From Comamonas sp. Y33R10-2 (GTDB lineage: Bacteria > Pseudomonadota > Gammaproteobacteria > Burkholderiales > Burkholderiaceae_C): a stretch of 64,000 bases of DNA. The translations under genes were made by a program, and so were the position numbers. The DNA lies in assembly GCF_019355935.1 (NCBI RefSeq), contig NZ_CP079925.1, forward strand, positions 3,224,001 to 3,288,000. The letters run 5' to 3'. Position 1 is the first letter of the stretch; each line of letters opens with the position of its first letter. The notes beneath the pieces are model-generated. The model made no database searches and was not told where the DNA came from. It was given only the letters and a program-made list of their open reading frames with translations. Positions 44,000 to 54,493 of this stretch are shown here, one piece after another.

Positions 44000-44545
44000 T
44001 TAGAGCAGTGACTTGGCATTGTTCAGCACAAAGTCGCAGGCCTTTTCCTTCACGCTGCTCTTGACCTTGTCCAGACTGAAGCTCTTGCCGTCCGAGCCTG
44101 TGACCATGCCCAGCAGGCCGTTTTGGTAGCCAGTGTCCTTGGGTTCTTCTTTTTGCCCCAGTCCCAGCTTGCCCAGCAGCTGATCCTTGATCTGCGTGGC
44201 TTTGTCTGCATTCAGGTAGTTGTTCTTCATGCAGTAGGTCAGCACGCCTGCTGCATTGCTGACCGTGCCTGAGCCGCTGAGGCCGCCCAGACCCAAAGCG
44301 GCCAAGCCGGCGCCGGCAATACCACTGCCAGCACCACTACCAGAGCTACCGCCGCCAACCAGTCCACCCAAAGCGCCTAGGCCTGATGAGCCGCTGTCGC
44401 TAGGCGCGCTGCCTGCGCTGTTTGAGCCAGCACCCAGTCTGGAGGCGCCTTCTTTCAATGCATCACCCCAGCCAGAAGCTTGGGCTGAAAAAGTGGCGCC
44501 AGCCAGTGCGGCGGTGATCAAAGCGCTAGCGATTGTTGACTTCAT
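44000..44545 (-). CDS. DUF2501 (YjjA-like) secreted protein
   Basis: 181 residues. The signal peptide (MKSTIASALITAALAGATFS, cleaved after SAQA) precedes a serine/glycine-rich segment (about 30-95) and a conserved C-terminal region with VLTYCMKNNYLN, LLGKLG, GYQNGLLGMVTGSDGKSFSL and KEKACDFVL, as in YjjA. Two cysteines could form a disulfide. AAAGGA precedes ATG 44545; the frame extends upstream with no support. The role of the family is unknown; periplasmic location is inferred. Confidence 0.85.
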   Translation of the reverse strand: MKSTIASALITAALAGATFSAQASGWGDALKEGASRLGAGSNSAGSAPSDSGSSGLGALGGLVGGGSSGSGAGSGIAGAGLAALGLGGLSGSGTVSNAAGVLTYCMKNNYLNADKATQIKDQLLGKLGLGQKEEPKDTGYQNGLLGMVTGSDGKSFSLDKVKSSVKEKACDFVLNNAKSLL

Positions 44546-44704
44546 GATGAATTTCCTTTCATGGATGAATGAGAGCCACGATGGACGCCAAGGTAACATG
44601 CTCTGCGCCCGGCAGGGCGGCGCAAATGTGGAAGTTTGCAACGCGCACAATGAGGCTGCAGCAGGAGCCTCAAGCCAATGCAGAGTCAGACTTTTGCTAC
44701 GAAG

Positions 44705-45427
44705 TTATTGAGCGCTCTTTGCCGGTGTGGGTGATGTAAGTGGAGCCGGTGATACTGGTGCGGCTGTTGCGCCGGGAACTGCTGCTGGAGTTTTGGGCTC
44801 AGGCGGTTGAATGACAGTGCGCACATTACGCTGGCCTTGTGGCGGCTTGGGAAAGCCCGTTAACGCTGCATCAAACAAAATGCCGAACATAGCGGCATCG
44901 TCCGTCCACACATCTTGGCGCTGGGCCGAGGTTTCATAAACGATTTGCTGAGTTTTGATGTCGCGCATGACGATGCTCACGGCGCGGTAGTACTCCAGCG
45001 GCGGGCTATTCATCATCATGTTGCCGCCAAAGCCAAAACCCATACCGCGGCCAAAACCCATTCCCATACCCATGCCCCAGCGCGGTCCCCAGTAGGGGTC
45101 GTAATAAGGCCAACTGGCGTAGTCGCGCCCATGGCGGGCCGTGGCGCTGATTTGCACTACCAAGTTGGCGCGCGAGTCATCGCGCATCAAGCCGACGTGC
45201 GCCAGTGCATGCTGGGCCTGCGCCTCGATGGCGGGGAAGTTCATTTGCCCCTGCTGAGACGGCAGGGTCTCTAGCCGATAAGTGGCGGGAGTAGGGACAG
45301 CATTCAGCGACGAGAAGCTTCGCACCGAACTATTGACTTCACGCACGGTGGTGCAGCCGGTCAGCAGGGCGCTTGCCGCTAGGGCAGCGATGCCAATCCA
45401 GCGGTATGAAGTGTTGCGCAGGTTCAT
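44705..45427 (-). CDS. DUF4136-like lipoprotein
   Basis: 240 residues. Lipobox LLTGC at about residues 21-25. The mature protein has TYRLETLPSQ, LMRDDSRANLVVQISATA, a glycine/methionine/tryptophan-rich insert (WGMGMGMGFGRGMGFGFGG) and MRDIKTQQIVYETSAQRQ, then a proline/alanine-rich tail. The pattern fits the DUF4136 outer-membrane lipoprotein family of unknown function. AGAGAGG precedes the ATG at 45427. The frame up to 45634 has no plausible start and would run through the ttcA terminator. Confidence 0.8.
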   Translation of the reverse strand: MNLRNTSYRWIGIAALAASALLTGCTTVREVNSSVRSFSSLNAVPTPATYRLETLPSQQGQMNFPAIEAQAQHALAHVGLMRDDSRANLVVQISATARHGRDYASWPYYDPYWGPRWGMGMGMGFGRGMGFGFGGNMMMNSPPLEYYRAVSIVMRDIKTQQIVYETSAQRQDVWTDDAAMFGILFDAALTGFPKPPQGQRNVRTVIQPPEPKTPAAVPGATAAPVSPAPLTSPTPAKSAQ

Positions 45428-45449
45428 GGTGATACCTCTCTGATACGAC

Positions 45450-45482
45450 AAAGGCCCATGCAATTGATTGCCACGGGCCTTT
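45450..45482 (-). terminator. Terminator of ttcA
   Basis: AAAGGCCC pairs with GGGCCTTT around a loop of 17 bases, 40 bp after the ttcA stop. The minus-strand T run is short. Confidence 0.6.
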
Positions 45483-45521
45483 GATTGGACTGATGCGTCC
45501 CGGTTTAGTTCAAAAATCCAA

Positions 45522-46502
45522 TTAGGACAGTTGTACCACTTGTAAGCCGCCGGGCAGGGTGGCCATGGTGGGCAGCTCTTCATGGTCAAACGCCATGTCA
45601 CCGTTCGGGTCGGCAATGCCAGTGGCCTTGGCACCCTTGAAGTCGTGCAGCTGGGGGTCCATCATGTGCGTAGTCACGATGTTGCCCATGGCGCGGAACA
45701 TGCTCTCGATGCGGCCGGGGAACTTCTTTTCCCACTCGCGCAGCATCTCGCCGATGACCACGCGCTGCAGGCCGTCCTGGCTGCCGCAGAGGTTGCAAGG
45801 GATGATGGGGAAGTTTTGGTACTGCGCCCAGCGTGCGGTGTCTTTCTCGGGCACATAGGCCAGAGGGCGAATCACCACATGCTTGCCGTTATCAGACACC
45901 AGCTTGGGCGGCATGCCCTTCATTCGGCCGCCGTAGAACATGTTGAGCATCATGGTCTGCACGATGTCATCGCGGTGGTGGCCCAGTGCCACTTTGGTGC
46001 AGCCCAGCTCGTCAGCCACCTTGTACAAAATGGCGCGGCGCAGGCGCGAGCACAGACCGCAGGTGGTCTTGCCCTCGGGCACCACGCGCTTGACGACGCT
46101 GTACGTGTCTTGCGTTTCGATGTGGTAGTCCACGCCCAGGCTCTTGAAGTACTCGGGCAGGATGTGGTCGGGGAAGCCGGGCTGCTTCTGGTCCAGGTTC
46201 ACGGCGACCAGATCGAACTTCACGGGCGCACGCTTTTGCAGCTTGCGCAGAATGTCGAGCATGGTGTAGCTGTCCTTGCCGCCGGACATGCAGACCATGA
46301 TCTTGTCGCCTTCTTCAATCATGTTGAAGTCAACAATGGCTTTGCCTACTTCACGGCACAGACGCTTTTCCAGCTTGATCTGCTCGCGCTCGATTTTGAT
46401 TTTGCCGGGCTTGCCAGCTTCTTCGCCAGCATTTTGCGCGGCGGCTGCGTCAGCGGCTTCGGCCTCTTCGGCAATCCAGGGGTTGTCGTTTACTGCATTC
46501 AT
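45522..46502 (-). CDS. ttcA: tRNA 2-thiocytidine synthetase TtcA
   Basis: Iron-sulfur, ATP-dependent thiolase that makes s2C32 in tRNA. 326 residues from [10 protein letters not shown] at 46502; ATG 46514 would overlap folB. The PP-loop motif SGGKDS is at about 73-78, and CGLC plus the later CNLC provide cluster ligands. [20 protein letters not shown] is the typical TtcA core. It is the last gene of a FolM-like SDR-folB-ttcA set, 5 bp after folB, and ends at its own terminator. Confidence 0.94.
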   Translation of the reverse strand: MNAVNDNPWIAEEAEAADAAAAQNAGEEAGKPGKIKIEREQIKLEKRLCREVGKAIVDFNMIEEGDKIMVCMSGGKDSYTMLDILRKLQKRAPVKFDLVAVNLDQKQPGFPDHILPEYFKSLGVDYHIETQDTYSVVKRVVPEGKTTCGLCSRLRRAILYKVADELGCTKVALGHHRDDIVQTMMLNMFYGGRMKGMPPKLVSDNGKHVVIRPLAYVPEKDTARWAQYQNFPIIPCNLCGSQDGLQRVVIGEMLREWEKKFPGRIESMFRAMGNIVTTHMMDPQLHDFKGAKATGIADPNGDMAFDHEELPTMATLPGGLQVVQLS

Positions 46503-46507
46503 GGGGT

Positions 46508-46879
46508 TCACCATTGTCCGGTTTCGATGCGAATGGCTACTTCGCAGTCGTCAAAAATTTCTAGCTTCGCAATTTTCACACGTACGCCGCGCACGCCGGG
46601 CAGCTGCAGCAGGCGATGGGCCAGCTTGCCGATCAGGCTTTCGAGCAAGTTCACATGCTCAGCAGTGCACTCGTCGATGATGATTTGGCGCACCTTGCGG
46701 TAGTCCAGCACGTGAAGAATATCGTCATCACTGGGTGCTAGAGGCTGGGGGCCGAGGTTGAGTTCGGCATCAACCTGAATAGGCTGAGGCGTTTTTTTCT
46801 CATGCGCAAGAATGCCGAGGCTGGCGTCAAAGCGCAGCCCGGTGAGCGTGAGAATCTGTTGTCCGGAAGAGGAAGTCAT
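46508..46879 (-). CDS. folB: Dihydroneopterin aldolase
   Basis: Folate biosynthesis enzyme that cleaves 7,8-dihydroneopterin to 6-hydroxymethyl-dihydropterin and glycolaldehyde. 123 residues with the family pattern [30 protein letters not shown] and [17 protein letters not shown]. The upstream gene is a FolM-like pteridine reductase, consistent with a pterin role. No purine-rich ribosome-binding site is evident. Confidence 0.92.
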   Translation of the reverse strand: MTSSSGQQILTLTGLRFDASLGILAHEKKTPQPIQVDAELNLGPQPLAPSDDDILHVLDYRKVRQIIIDECTAEHVNLLESLIGKLAHRLLQLPGVRGVRVKIAKLEIFDDCEVAIRIETGQW

Positions 46880-46910
46880 GGAAAAGGGGGAGGAGTGCGG
46901 CCGGCTGGCC

Positions 46911-47696
46911 TCACATCATCGAAAAATCGCGCTCAAAGCGCTGTAAATGCTGGCCGCCATCGACCAGCAAGGTTGTGCCCGTCATCGAGCGGTTTTCCAG
47001 TGCAAAGCACACGGCAGCGGCAATGTCCTCGGGCGAGGACGAACGGCCCAGCGGGCTCATGGAATGCAGGGCTTCGAATTTTTCCTGGCTCAGCATATGG
47101 CTGGTCAGGGTCAAGCCGGGCGCCACGCCTACCACGCGGACCTGCGGCGCAAGCGCCAAAGCTAGCATGGTGTTGGCCGCTTCCAGAGCCGCTTTGGACA
47201 GCGTGTAGCTCATAAAGTCGGGGTTCTGGTTCCAGAGCTTTTGGTCCAGCACATTCACCACGGCGCCACTTGCCTCAGCATCTCCGGCTGCAATGCGCTG
47301 CAGCACATGGGCGTGCAGCGCTTGCGACAGCAAGATAGGTGCAGCGGTGTTGCTGCGCATATGCGCTTCTAGCGCCACATAGCTGAAGCTTTGGGCATCG
47401 TCATGCTCAAACAGCGAGGCGTTATTGACCACCGCATCAAGGCGGCCAAAACGCTCCACCACACGCGGCACCAGCGAGCGCACAGATTCCTCGTCAAAGA
47501 AATCGGCATCAAAAGCGGCGCTATCGCCCGAAATATCGGCACAAGCTGCTACGGTTTGCAGAGCTTGCTCTTGAGAATCACGGTAATGCACAGCCACTTG
47601 CCAGCCCGCGCGGGCCAAGGCCAGGGCCATGTCACGACCTAGGCGACGGGCAGAACCAGTCACCAATACTGTGCGTGTTCGGGCGGATGTGGACAT
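46911..47696 (-). CDS. Short-chain dehydrogenase, FolM/pteridine reductase-like
   Basis: 261 residues. NADPH motif TGSARRLGRDMALALA; the RR after the glycine is typical of FolM/PTR1 pteridine reductases. NNASLF and the catalytic YTLSKAALE follow, then VAPGLT and LLVDGGQHL. FolM reduces dihydromonapterin; PTR1 reduces biopterin. Its position directly upstream of folB supports a pterin substrate. The start is only 9 bp from the divergent methyltransferase start at 47706, so promoters must overlap the coding regions. Confidence 0.85.
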   Translation of the reverse strand: MSTSARTRTVLVTGSARRLGRDMALALARAGWQVAVHYRDSQEQALQTVAACADISGDSAAFDADFFDEESVRSLVPRVVERFGRLDAVVNNASLFEHDDAQSFSYVALEAHMRSNTAAPILLSQALHAHVLQRIAAGDAEASGAVVNVLDQKLWNQNPDFMSYTLSKAALEAANTMLALALAPQVRVVGVAPGLTLTSHMLSQEKFEALHSMSPLGRSSSPEDIAAAVCFALENRSMTGTTLLVDGGQHLQRFERDFSMM

Positions 47697-47705
47697 TCGT
47701 GGAAA

Positions 47706-48821
47706 ATGCGGGTTGTGACGACAGAATCCACCAGTTTAACTAGCGCCTTGCAATCTCGCATTGCCAAGGAAATTGCCGCCGTGGGCGGTTGGCTGCCTTT
47801 TGACCGATTCATGGAGCTTGCGCTCTATGCGCCGGGCTTGGGCTATTACGCCAATGAGACGGCGAAATTCGGGGCCATGCCAGAGTCGGGAAGCGACTTT
47901 GTGACGGCGCCTGAAATTTCGCCTATTTTTGGCCAGTTAGTGGCGTCCCAATTACGGCAGGCGCTACAAAAAACGAATACCAACGAGATTTGGGAGTTTG
48001 GTGCTGGCACCGGCGCGCTGGCTCTGCAAATTCTCGATGAACTGGCCTTGCAGGGCGAGTTGCCTGAGCGCTACACCATCGTTGATCTCTCCGGCACGCT
48101 GCGCGCACGCCAGAAACTGGCGCTGACAAAGTACGAGCATTTGGTGCGCTGGGTGGACAGGCTGCCGGATGCCATGGAAGGCGTGATCATTGGCAACGAG
48201 GTGCTGGACGCCATGCCTGTGCAGCTGCTTCAGCGCACTCAAGGCCAGTGGCACGAGCGCGGCGTGGTAGTGAATGGTGAGGGATTTGCTTGGGAAGACC
48301 GCCCCACGGAGTTGCGCCCTCCATTCGATATTGGCGGCCCGCACGACTATTTGACCGAAATTCACCCGCAAGGCGAAGCCTTTATTCGCACCTTGGGCGA
48401 GCGATTGACTCGGGGTGCTGCTTTTTTCATCGACTACGGCTTTGGTGAGAGTGAGTACTACCACGAGCAGCGCCACATGGGCACCGTGGTCTGCCACTAC
48501 CAGCATCAGGTCGATAGCGACCCGCTGGCGCTGGTGGGGCTCAAGGACATCACGGCCCACGTCAACTTCACTGGCACGGCTGTGGCTGCGCAAGATGCGG
48601 GCTTTGAGGTGCTGGGTTACACCAATCAGGCCTACTTTCTCATCAACTGCGGACTGGGCCCCAAGATGGACGCCGTCGGCCTCAAGGCGCGCTCCATGGC
48701 ATCCAAGCTGGTGATGGAGCACGAGATGGGGGAGCTGTTCAAGGTGATTGGCCTGTGCAAAGGCGTGGAGCCGTGGCTGCCGCAGGGCTTTGTGCAGGGC
48801 GACAGAACCCACCGTCTCTAA
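47706..48821 (+). CDS. SAM-dependent methyltransferase, MidA/NDUFAF7 family
   Basis: 371 residues. The family-specific start is GGWLPFDRFMELALYAPGLG; the SAM motif is IWEFGAGTGALALQILDEL; later motifs are GNEVLDAMPVQLL, FFIDYGFGESEYY and GLKDITAHVNFT. Mitochondrial NDUFAF7 methylates an arginine of complex I; the bacterial role is not settled. The ATG at 47706 is 9 bp from the divergent SDR start; a GTG at 47715 is an alternative. Confidence 0.87.
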   Translation: MRVVTTESTSLTSALQSRIAKEIAAVGGWLPFDRFMELALYAPGLGYYANETAKFGAMPESGSDFVTAPEISPIFGQLVASQLRQALQKTNTNEIWEFGAGTGALALQILDELALQGELPERYTIVDLSGTLRARQKLALTKYEHLVRWVDRLPDAMEGVIIGNEVLDAMPVQLLQRTQGQWHERGVVVNGEGFAWEDRPTELRPPFDIGGPHDYLTEIHPQGEAFIRTLGERLTRGAAFFIDYGFGESEYYHEQRHMGTVVCHYQHQVDSDPLALVGLKDITAHVNFTGTAVAAQDAGFEVLGYTNQAYFLINCGLGPKMDAVGLKARSMASKLVMEHEMGELFKVIGLCKGVEPWLPQGFVQGDRTHRL

Positions 48822-48881
48822 CCACCGAAAGTAGTTCTGGTCCAGACACCGATTCACATTTCCATTGCCCGCTGGTGCGGG

Positions 48882-49244
48882 GTGTTTGCCATAGACGCCT
48901 TGCTTCTGGCCCTGCTTTGGTATGAGTACCTCGATCTCCGGGCGGTGACGTTTGGGCTCGGGCTGCTGCTGGTCGTATTGGTCACGCTGGTGGCCTGGGT
49001 CAGGCTGCTGCGGCGTGGCTGGTTGGTTTGGCGGGTGCGCAAAGTCTTTGGGGACTCCATCGCCCATTTAAGGCCACCGGCTTTGCCTTGGAACTATCTG
49101 ATGGCAGTCAGCCTTAGTGATTTGCTGATTACGGCCACCTTGCTTATTCAGAGTCTGCACTCGCTGGCCGTGGCCTATGGACTGGCCGCCTTGGTGCACC
49201 ACGGCTGGCAATGGCGTCTTGCCCTGAATCAGCCGACCTCATAA
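48882..49244 (+). CDS. Hypothetical membrane protein
   Basis: About 120 residues with hydrophobic segments at about 3-40 (IDALLLALLWYE, FGLGLLLVVLVTLVAWV) and 72-105 (YLMAVSLSDLLITATLLIQS), so three or four membrane helices. A basic loop (LLRRGWLVWRVRKVF) lies between. No family is recognised. The start is GTG 48882; the frame is open upstream to at least 48837 (CTG) so the N-terminus is uncertain. No ribosome-binding site is clear. It lies between the methyltransferase and DUF2905 genes on the same strand. Confidence 0.55.
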   Translation: MFAIDALLLALLWYEYLDLRAVTFGLGLLLVVLVTLVAWVRLLRRGWLVWRVRKVFGDSIAHLRPPALPWNYLMAVSLSDLLITATLLIQSLHSLAVAYGLAALVHHGWQWRLALNQPTS

Positions 49245-49319
49245 CTCCAACTCAGAGGACCGTGAGGGGATTGGGGGCGATACGGCCTGCCGCTGCTCCC
49301 GGCTTCTACACTTCACACC

Positions 49320-49520
49320 ATGATTCGCTGGTTGATCGTTATTTTTCTGGCCCTGTTACTCATTAACGGCCTGCACGGCTGGCTGCAGCGCATTGGGCTG
49401 GGGCGTCTGCCCGGGGACTTTCGCTTTCGGCTGTTTGGCAAAGAGATTTTTTTGCCCATCGCCAGCACCGTCGTGCTGACGGTGATCGCTGCGTTGATTG
49501 CGCGCTTTGTGAAGCTTTGA
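49320..49520 (+). CDS. DUF2905 small membrane protein
   Basis: 66 residues with two helices (MIRWLIVIFLALLLINGLHG and IASTVVLTVIAALIARFV). The motif GRLPGDFRF between them, followed by FLPI, is the hallmark of DUF2905. Function unknown. The upstream gap holds no strong ribosome-binding site (CTTCACACC). Confidence 0.85.
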   Translation: MIRWLIVIFLALLLINGLHGWLQRIGLGRLPGDFRFRLFGKEIFLPIASTVVLTVIAALIARFVKL

Positions 49521-49621
49521 GTGGGCTGACTTGAATCAGCCGGCTTTGTCTGCACATATCGCCATGAATCCAACTTGTGCCCACTTGCACAAGCCATGCA
49601 CCGTTACAGAAAGGTTGCTCT

Positions 49622-50056
49622 GTGTCTGAATCCTTGCATTACGTCTGCCCTCACTGCCACACCACCAATCGCATCGCCAAAGAGCAGTTAAGCAATCAGC
49701 CTGACTGCGGCAGCTGCCACAAGCCGCTGATAACGGGTGAGCCCGTGGCGCTGGATGACGGCAGCTTTGCCAAACACATAGGCCGCAGCCAGTTGCCGGT
49801 GGTGGTGGATTTTTGGGCACCTTGGTGTGGCCCTTGCCGCATGATGGCCCCTGCCTTTACCCAAGCCGCGCAGCAACTTGCGGGGCAGGCGCAGTTAGCC
49901 AAGCTTGATACCGAGGCTTATCCGCAGCCGTCTGCGCCGTTTGGCATTCGCAGTATTCCCACCATGGTGATCTTCAAAGAAGGCAAGGAGCTGGCACGAG
50001 TCTCCGGTGCCATGCCAGCGGGTGAGATCGTGCGATGGGTGCAGTCGGTGATTTGA
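49622..50056 (+). CDS. trxC: Thioredoxin 2 (TrxC)
   Basis: Cytosolic disulfide reductase with an N-terminal zinc finger; 144 residues. Zinc ligands are Cys9, Cys12 (CPHC) and Cys29, Cys32 (CGSC); the redox site is WCGPC at 68-72. The start is GTG 49622 with AAAGG before it; the longer frame from TTG 49577 lacks family similarity. It converges with the DUF779 gene (9 bp between the stops). Confidence 0.93.
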   Translation: MSESLHYVCPHCHTTNRIAKEQLSNQPDCGSCHKPLITGEPVALDDGSFAKHIGRSQLPVVVDFWAPWCGPCRMMAPAFTQAAQQLAGQAQLAKLDTEAYPQPSAPFGIRSIPTMVIFKEGKELARVSGAMPAGEIVRWVQSVI

Positions 50057-50065
50057 AGGGAGGAG

Positions 50066-50440
50066 TCACCCCAGCGCTTGCAGCCGCAACGCCGCCATTT
50101 CCTCATCGCTGAACACGCGTGATCGGGTCAGAAAGGCTTTGCCCTCTGGTCCCTCCAGCGACAGCGTGCCGCCTCCGTGGCCGTCGATCACGTCGATGAT
50201 GAGTTGGGTGTGCTGCCAGTATTCGAACTGCGAGACGCTCATGTAAAACGGCAGGCCACCAATCTCGCCCAGCTTCACATCGCCGGGGCCGATGGTCAGC
50301 TCGCCCTCGATATAGCAGTTGGCAGCGCTGTTGTCGCAGCAGCCGCCTGACTGGTGAAAGAACAAGTTTGGCCCGTACTTGGCGCGGAGCACATCGATCA
50401 GCTCCAGCGTTGCCGGGGTGGCAATGACGCGATCGACCAT
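50066..50440 (-). CDS. DUF779 protein, aldehyde dehydrogenase-associated
   Basis: 124 residues. The conserved segment FHQSGGCCDNSAANCYIEGE carries three cysteines that may bind metal or act in redox; the remainder (FYMSVSQFEYWQHTQLIIDV) is typical of DUF779. The family is often found next to aldehyde dehydrogenases, as here, where the ALDH gene is 188 bp upstream on the same strand. The gap holds two palindromic elements. AAGGAG precedes the ATG. Confidence 0.87.
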   Translation of the reverse strand: MVDRVIATPATLELIDVLRAKYGPNLFFHQSGGCCDNSAANCYIEGELTIGPGDVKLGEIGGLPFYMSVSQFEYWQHTQLIIDVIDGHGGGTLSLEGPEGKAFLTRSRVFSDEEMAALRLQALG

Positions 50441-50469
50441 GGGTGCTCCTTGCTATGGTGTTTGATGAG

Positions 50470-50494
50470 CTAGTCCTTTATTGATAAGGACTAG
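50470..50494. repeat. 25-bp palindrome of the TAGTCC family, copy d (tail lost)
   Basis: CTAGTCCTTTA/TAAGGACTAG around TTGA; the GTTGCTAT tail of the other copies is replaced by CGGCAG. It lies 29 bp upstream of the DUF779 start. Confidence 0.55.
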
Positions 50495-50525
50495 CGGCAG
50501 ATTTCGTGAAAATTAAAAAGTTGTT

Positions 50526-50627
50526 GCGTGGGTGTGGGAGCGCCGCAGGCGAGGCGCAGACCCGAAGACAGTAGCAGCGCTACGACGAGGGTTTGCAACG
50601 AAGCATCCGGCGTTCCCACGACCACGC
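50526..50627. repeat. 102-bp element with 19-bp inverted ends
   Basis: GCGTGGGTGTGGGAGCGCC at the left is the inverse of GGCGTTCCCACGACCACGC at the right with 16 of 19 matches. It ends one base before the aldehyde dehydrogenase stop codon. It is GC-rich and likely to form a long hairpin at the mRNA 3' end. Confidence 0.6.
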
Positions 50628-50628
50628 T

Positions 50629-52149
<1,521 letters not shown>

Positions 52150-52308
52150 GAGGGAAACCTCCAGAGCAAGAAACAGGGGGAATATGCGTCGAGATGCAGA
52201 AGTGCTACGCGGTGGCCGTGCAGCCTGCAGTCCTACATATTCCTGCCTGATTTAAGGCGGGCGAGAGGCGGTTTTCCCTCTGCGGGTGTTCCCTTGGTGT
52301 GCTCTGGC

Positions 52309-53637
52309 TCAGGCGGTGGGTGCGGCGGGGGCGGGTAAATCTGTTGCAGACGTTTGTGGTTGTTGCAATTGAGATGGAGTTTGAGATTGCAACTGCAGCG
52401 CAACTGCCTGCTCGCGCGCTTGGCTCACTGCATCGCCAATGGCTTTACCTTTCAAGCCTCGCTGAGCGGCAGCTTGAGCGACGGGTGCCGTTTCAACCGC
52501 CAGCGCGGCGTTCAGTGCAGCACTCAGGCGTTGGCGCTGCGGGTAGGGCGCTTCCTCAAAGCCGAGGCGGCCGCGCGCATCGCATTCGCAGGCCAGCAGG
52601 GCTTGTTCAAAACGCTCTGGCTTGCGAATGGCGTCGCAGCGCTCAAGCAGTCGCAAGACAGCGGCGGCATTGAGCTCATTGCTGCGATGAATGTTGCCAT
52701 GCTCGCGGGCCACGACTTCGGCCAGCTCTTTGCAATCGTTGGGCACGCGCCAACGCTCGCACACTTGCAGCAGCAAGCGGGCGCTGCGCTGCTCGTGGCC
52801 AATGTGGCGGGGCAGCACATCGGCAGGGGTCGTGCCTTTGCCAAAGTCATGGCACAGGCAGGCAAAGCGCACGGTCAGCGGCGTTTGCAGCTGTGCTGAC
52901 ATATCCAGCACCATCATGGCGTGCACGCCGGTGTCTATTTCGGGGTGGTATTCGGCCCGTTGGGGCACACCCCAGAGCTTGTTGAGTTCGGGTAGGAGCC
53001 GCTCAAGCGCACCACATTCGCGCAGAATGTTGAACATGCGGGACGGCTGCTCTTCCATCAGGCCGCGGCTGATTTCTTGCCACACGCGCTCTGGCACCAA
53101 GGCATCAACCTCGCCAGCGGCCACCATTTCGCGCATCAGCGCCATGGTTTCAGGGGCGACGGAGAAATCGGTAAAGCGGGCCGCAAAGCGGGCCAGGCGA
53201 AGAATGCGCACCGGGTCTTCGCGAAAGGCTTCGGTCACATGGCGCAGCACCCGATCTTTCAGGTCTTGCTGGCCGTTGTAGGGGTCTACAAGGTCTTTTG
53301 GCCCGCTGTCGCTTGTCCAATCTAGAGGTGCTGCTATGGAGTTGATAGTGAGATCGCGCCGCGCCAGATCTTCTTCCAGCGTCACATCAGCGGCGGTGTG
53401 CACCACAAAGCCGCGGTAGCCCATGCCTTGCTTGCGCTCGGTGCGGGCCAGCGCATACTCCTCATGGGTTTTGGGGTGCAAAAAAACCGGAAAGTCGCGC
53501 CCCACGGGTACAAAACCGCGTGCGGTCATTTGCTCGGGCGTGGCACCCACTACCACCCAGTCTGTGTCGTTGACGCTCAGACCCAGCAATGCATCGCGCA
53601 CTGCACCACCCACCTTGTAAACCTTGAATTCGCTCAT
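52309..53637 (-). CDS. cca: Multifunctional CCA-adding enzyme (tRNA nucleotidyltransferase with HD domain)
   Basis: Adds and repairs the 3' CCA of tRNA; the HD domain adds phosphohydrolase activity. 442 residues. Class II nucleotidyltransferase motif [10 protein letters not shown] with [26 protein letters not shown] motif CHDFGKG with GHEQRS downstream. The C-terminus is extended by a glutamine/proline-rich tail of about 30 residues ([20 protein letters not shown]) which looks non-conserved. Confidence 0.94.
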   Translation of the reverse strand: MSEFKVYKVGGAVRDALLGLSVNDTDWVVVGATPEQMTARGFVPVGRDFPVFLHPKTHEEYALARTERKQGMGYRGFVVHTAADVTLEEDLARRDLTINSIAAPLDWTSDSGPKDLVDPYNGQQDLKDRVLRHVTEAFREDPVRILRLARFAARFTDFSVAPETMALMREMVAAGEVDALVPERVWQEISRGLMEEQPSRMFNILRECGALERLLPELNKLWGVPQRAEYHPEIDTGVHAMMVLDMSAQLQTPLTVRFACLCHDFGKGTTPADVLPRHIGHEQRSARLLLQVCERWRVPNDCKELAEVVAREHGNIHRSNELNAAAVLRLLERCDAIRKPERFEQALLACECDARGRLGFEEAPYPQRQRLSAALNAALAVETAPVAQAAAQRGLKGKAIGDAVSQAREQAVALQLQSQTPSQLQQPQTSATDLPAPAAPTA

Positions 53638-53683
53638 GCGCCAATGTTAGTGGCAGTGAGCGAGGTGTTGCACAGTTTTTGCC

Positions 53684-54367
53684 TTAGCGATGCGTGCGGT
53701 AAGGCTCTTCAAACGGCACAAAGTCGTGCTCGGCCAGTGCGCCCTTCACCCATTCTTGCGTAGATGGCAGCAAGCAGATGCGCTGCACATAGGCGGTGAC
53801 AAGCTTGGAGGTGGGCAGGCCATAGCTGTTGATACGCATGCAGGTAGGGGCAAAGAAGGCATCGGCAATGCCGAATTGGTCAAACAACATGGGGCCGTTG
53901 GCCACTTCCAGCGCGGGTATCCACATTGCTTCAAGGCGGCGCACATCGGCGCGCAGCTCGGGGTGGCGCTCCCACAGTTGGGCGCCTATCGTATCCAGAC
54001 GCGCTTCGATGTTCATGGGGCAAATGGTGCGCAGTGCGCCAAAGCCGCTGTGAATCTCAGCGACGAGGCTGCGCGCCCGGGCACGTTGGCCTGAATTTTT
54101 GGGCCAGAGGTTCTTTTCAGGAAAGCGCTCGGCCAAATATTCGCAGATGGCCAAGCTGTCCCAGATGATGAGGTCTTCATCCGTTAGCAGCGGCACCTTG
54201 GCCGTTGGTGACAGTACCAAGGCTTGTTTTTTGAATTCGGAGTTCGGCGCGAAGCTGTCAAAGCGTAGCTTGACTTCTTCAAAATGAATGCCGCTTTGGC
54301 GCATCAGCACCCATGGACGCATGGACCATGCCGAGTAATTTTTGTTGCCGATATAGAGCTTCAACAT
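53684..54367 (-). CDS. Glutathione S-transferase-family protein
   Basis: 227 residues. Thioredoxin-like N-domain LKLYIGNKNYSAWSMRPWVL with the conserved SPTAKVPLL and WDSLAICEYLAERFP of GST; helical C-domain with the N-capping DQFGIADAFFAP. The catalytic residue is probably Ser or Tyr near NYSAWS. The subgroup resembles zeta/YfcF-type GSTs. It lies 46 bp upstream of cca on the same strand. Confidence 0.92.
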   Translation of the reverse strand: MLKLYIGNKNYSAWSMRPWVLMRQSGIHFEEVKLRFDSFAPNSEFKKQALVLSPTAKVPLLTDEDLIIWDSLAICEYLAERFPEKNLWPKNSGQRARARSLVAEIHSGFGALRTICPMNIEARLDTIGAQLWERHPELRADVRRLEAMWIPALEVANGPMLFDQFGIADAFFAPTCMRINSYGLPTSKLVTAYVQRICLLPSTQEWVKGALAEHDFVPFEEPYRTHR

Positions 54368-54493
54368 GGCGGTGCCCCTAGATTTCCCTAAATTTTTACG
54401 CTTTTGAGCTTAGGGACTTGAAGGGGCAGTCTGTAGTTCTGAGCGCCGCAGTGATGCGTAGGACTGTGCCAGTGATGATGTAATTACAAACAT

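Noticed and set aside
52150-52308. Sigma-54 promoter for the aldehyde dehydrogenase
   Set aside because: The region was read on the minus strand for TGGCAC-N5-TTGCA; the nearest sequence (TGCACGGCCACCGCG) lacks the invariant GG and GC at the right distance.
54368-54493. Possible preQ1 riboswitch before queC
   Set aside because: No preQ1-I pseudoknot pattern or type II/III hallmark could be traced; only weak local pairing.
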